From positions 62,001 through 126,000 of the forward strand of contig NZ_KZ819085.1 of the NCBI RefSeq assembly GCF_003115855.1: a stretch of DNA of 64,000 bases, in the 5' to 3' direction. The translations under genes were made by a program, and so were the position numbers. Shown here piece by piece: positions 61,974 to 64,000 of the stretch. Position 1 is the first letter of the stretch. Each line of letters begins with the position of its first letter. The notes under the pieces were generated by a model. The model saw nothing but the letters and a program-made list of their open reading frames with translations, ran no database searches and was not told the DNA's origin. This DNA comes from Brenneria corticis (GTDB lineage: Bacteria > Pseudomonadota > Gammaproteobacteria > Enterobacterales > Enterobacteriaceae).

Positions 61974-63578
61974 ATGAGTAATGAGCGCGCATTATCCTAT
62001 ATCGATATCGAACAGACTCTGGCGCTGCTGCGCTCGGAGAGCGAGTTCGCGTTTATCGACCTGCGGGAAGAGGGGGAGTTCAGCCGGGCCCAGCCTTATC
62101 TGGCGGTGAATATCCCCTTGTCGGAGCTGGAGGTGAGCGTCGCGCGTCTGGTGCCGAACCGCCGGGCGCCCGTCGTCCTGTTTGATGCCGACAAAGGGCT
62201 GGCGCCAACGGCGTACCGGCGGCTGGCGGCGAAAGGCTACGAAGATATCGTCGCGGTGAAGGGCGATCTGGCCGCCTGGCTGCGGGCCGGCGGCGAACTG
62301 TTTCGTGACGTCAACGTGCCTTCGAAAGCGTTCGGCGAGTGGGTCGCGCACTATGCCAATACGCCGATGATTACGGCGCAAGCGTTACAGGAACGCATCG
62401 GTAATGGCGACAATATCGTCATTCTCGACGCCAGGCCGTTTTCCGAATATCAGGTGATGACGATACCCGGTTCGATCAGCGCTCCCGGCGCGGAGCTTGT
62501 CTTGCGCGCCGCGGAGTTGGTCAGGGATGAGGAAACGACGATCGTGGTGAACTGCGCGGGCCGGACGCGCTCGATTATCGGCGCGCAGTCGCTGATTAAT
62601 TCCGGGCTGTTCAAGCATGTCGTCGCGCTGCGCAATGGCACCATCGGCTGGCTGATCGCCGGTTTTCAACTGGAATACGGCGCCGACCGCAGAGCGCCGG
62701 AGCGGGTCGGCGCGGAGAACCTGCACAAAGCGCGCGCCGCCGCCGAGGCCCTGGCGCAACGGGCGGGGGGGCGCTTTATCACCGGTGACGAGCTGCGGGC
62801 GTGGCGAGCGGAGTCGGACGCCCGCAGCCTGTTCTGCTTCGACGTGCGCAGCCCGGAAGAGTATCGGCTCGTCAGGGCCGAAGGGTTCCGGCACGCCCCC
62901 GGAGGGCAGCTGGTGCAGGCGACGGACGAATATATCGGCATCCGCAACGCCCGTATCGTCTTGGCCGACGATGACGGCGTGCGCGCGGCGATCGCCGCCT
63001 CCTGGCTGCGCCAGATGGGCTGGAAAGACGTCGCCGTGCTGGCCGGCGGGCTGGCGGCGGATTTGAAACCCGCCGTCGCGCCGCCGGAGAAAGCGCCGGC
63101 GACGGCCGCTTCGACCGTTACGCCGGAAACGCTGTCTCGTTGGCTGGAGCAGGGCAAAACGGCGGTCATCGATTTATCGCGCAGCAGCGCCTATGCCAAA
63201 GGCCACGTCCCCGGCGCCCTGTTCTGTCCGGGGATTTATCTGCCGCAACTGCTGCCCGCGCTTTCCGGCGCGGAAAATCTGGTTCTGACCTCCGCCGATG
63301 GCGAGTTGGCGCGTGCGACGTTGCCCGAACTTGAACGCCTGACCGACAAACGCTGCTTTGCGCTGGCGGGAGGAACTCGCGGCTGGTGCGATGCCCGCCT
63401 TCCGCTGGAGCAGGGGTTCGGTTTTACCCTGATTCCGGTTGATGACGTTTATAAACGGCCCTATGAGGGCGTTGATAGTCCGAAATCGGCCATGCAGGGG
63501 TACATCGACTGGGAATTGCAGCTGGTGGAGCAACTGAAGCGGGACGGCATCGCGAAATTCAATCTTGTCGGCCATTAA
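61974..63578 (+). CDS. Multidomain rhodanese-related sulfurtransferase
   Basis: This 534-residue cytoplasmic protein is made of four rhodanese-like domains (about residues 8-110, 130-235, 268-365 and 383-475) and a C-terminal extension to 534. Only the second keeps a catalytic loop, Cys194 in CAGRTRS. The matching loops of the others read DADKGLA, ADDDGVR and SADGELA and lack cysteine. It should move sulfane sulfur from a thiol or persulfide donor, perhaps in cysteine or organosulfur use. No partner gene is in view upstream. It faces the TonB receptor gene. Confidence 0.85.
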   Translation: MSNERALSYIDIEQTLALLRSESEFAFIDLREEGEFSRAQPYLAVNIPLSELEVSVARLVPNRRAPVVLFDADKGLAPTAYRRLAAKGYEDIVAVKGDLAAWLRAGGELFRDVNVPSKAFGEWVAHYANTPMITAQALQERIGNGDNIVILDARPFSEYQVMTIPGSISAPGAELVLRAAELVRDEETTIVVNCAGRTRSIIGAQSLINSGLFKHVVALRNGTIGWLIAGFQLEYGADRRAPERVGAENLHKARAAAEALAQRAGGRFITGDELRAWRAESDARSLFCFDVRSPEEYRLVRAEGFRHAPGGQLVQATDEYIGIRNARIVLADDDGVRAAIAASWLRQMGWKDVAVLAGGLAADLKPAVAPPEKAPATAASTVTPETLSRWLEQGKTAVIDLSRSSAYAKGHVPGALFCPGIYLPQLLPALSGAENLVLTSADGELARATLPELERLTDKRCFALAGGTRGWCDARLPLEQGFGFTLIPVDDVYKRPYEGVDSPKSAMQGYIDWELQLVEQLKRDGIAKFNLVGH

Positions 63579-63670
63579 CGGACAGCGGTTTATGTCATAT
63601 AACGCGCTAAGCGGGGCGAAAAAGCTCCGCAAGCAGCTAAGATCCCGTCTGGGTTGAGGCGGACGCGGGG

Positions 63671-63692
63671 CGTCAGGGCTTATGCCCTGACG
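63671..63692. terminator. Stem-loop between the rhodanese and TonB receptor genes
   Basis: A perfect 9-bp stem (63671-63679 with 63684-63692) with loop TTAT lies ten bases beyond the receptor stop, between convergent genes. There is no T-run, so it is a likely but weak shared terminator. Confidence 0.5.
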
Positions 63693-63702
63693 CCGGTCGG
63701 AA

Positions 63703-64000
63703 TTAGAAATCCACATTGACGCCAAGCTGGAAGGTGCGGCCGGGGGCCACGGCCAACTGTTGATTGTAGTAGTTGATATCGCTGGCGTTGTTGCTGGTGG
63801 ACGCCTCGATATTACGGCTGGTCTGATAATCCCAGTATTTGCGGTCGGTCAGGTTGTAGATGCCGCCGCTCAGCCTCACGTTTGGAGAGAGGCGATAGTA
63901 AGCGCTTAGATCCACCAATCCATGGCCCGGTACACGCATAAAAGTGTAGTCGTCGGAGCCCAGATTGTTTCCGCTGGAAGGAAGCTTGCGCCCCGCCGCG
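63703..64000 (-). CDS. TonB-dependent receptor, C-terminal fragment
   Basis: The last 98 codons of an outer-membrane receptor are present; the gene runs past base 64000. The fragment shows beta-barrel strands with aromatic ends, the motif GGIYNLTDRKYWDYQT common in receptors for heme, hemoglobin and siderophores, and the closing strand FQLGVNVDF with the terminal Phe that BamA recognises. The pattern fits the hemoglobin/transferrin/lactoferrin receptor group best, but the ligand cannot be set from this part. The apparent internal ATG at 63939 is not the start, since the frame is open to the window edge. Confidence 0.85.
   Translation of the reverse strand, partial: AAGRKLPSSGNNLGSDDYTFMRVPGHGLVDLSAYYRLSPNVRLSGGIYNLTDRKYWDYQTSRNIEASTSNNASDINYYNQQLAVAPGRTFQLGVNVDF

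Overview
The window is chromosomal DNA of an enterobacterium (Enterobacterales). Nearly all of the core genes closely match Escherichia coli K-12 proteins in length and motifs: mla operon, murA, degS/degQ, rplM-rpsI-sspAB, gltBD, arcB, lpoA, rnpB, tolC and parE. The gene order departs from E. coli in several places: murA lies beside degS, mtgA beside dolP, and ygiD beside rnpB. High GC, plant-sugar style uptake systems and a budC-type butanediol dehydrogenase fit a plant-associated member of Pectobacteriaceae (Brenneria, Dickeya, Pectobacterium or Lonsdalea type). That placement is an inference; no marker here fixes the genus.

Layout. 1-4.6 kb: start of kdsD, yrbG, and the divergent mlaFEDCB phospholipid transport operon. 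4.7-13.4 kb: ibaG-murA, convergent degQ-degS, zapG, zapE, then the rplM-rpsI ribosomal operon and sspAB. 13.5-29.1 kb: an accessory carbohydrate region with three uptake and catabolism units, each with its own regulator. Unit (i) is an IclR / 2-keto-3-deoxygalactonate kinase / KDPGal aldolase operon with a tripartite tricarboxylate-type transporter. Unit (ii) is an ascorbate-type PTS (IIA, IIB, IIC) with a split transketolase and a divergent RpiR regulator. Unit (iii) is a glucoside-type PTS IICB with a family-4 glycosidase and a second RpiR regulator. A GFA-family gene, a 273-bp structured repeat element and budC close this region.

30-46 kb: gltBD (glutamate synthase), yhcC, arcB, elbB-mtgA, then dolP-diaA-yraN-lpoA facing rsmI. 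46.5-53.2 kb: RNase P RNA, ygiD and a five-gene peptide-type ABC transporter operon. 53.3-61.7 kb: ygiC-ygiB-tolC, divergent nudF-yqiB-cpdA-yqiA and parE. 62-64 kb: a four-repeat rhodanese protein facing the 3' end of a TonB-dependent receptor that runs off the window.

The most unusual observations are these: the PTS/split-transketolase operon, which has no other catabolic enzyme; the galactonate-type operon, which has a kinase and aldolase but no dehydratase; a family of stem-loops sharing a CGGGA loop scattered through intergenic DNA; yraN, which has no ordinary start codon and appears to begin at a CTG overlapping the lpoA stop; a 42-codon secreted-looking ORF behind mtgA; and the rhodanese protein, which keeps a cysteine in only one of four domains.
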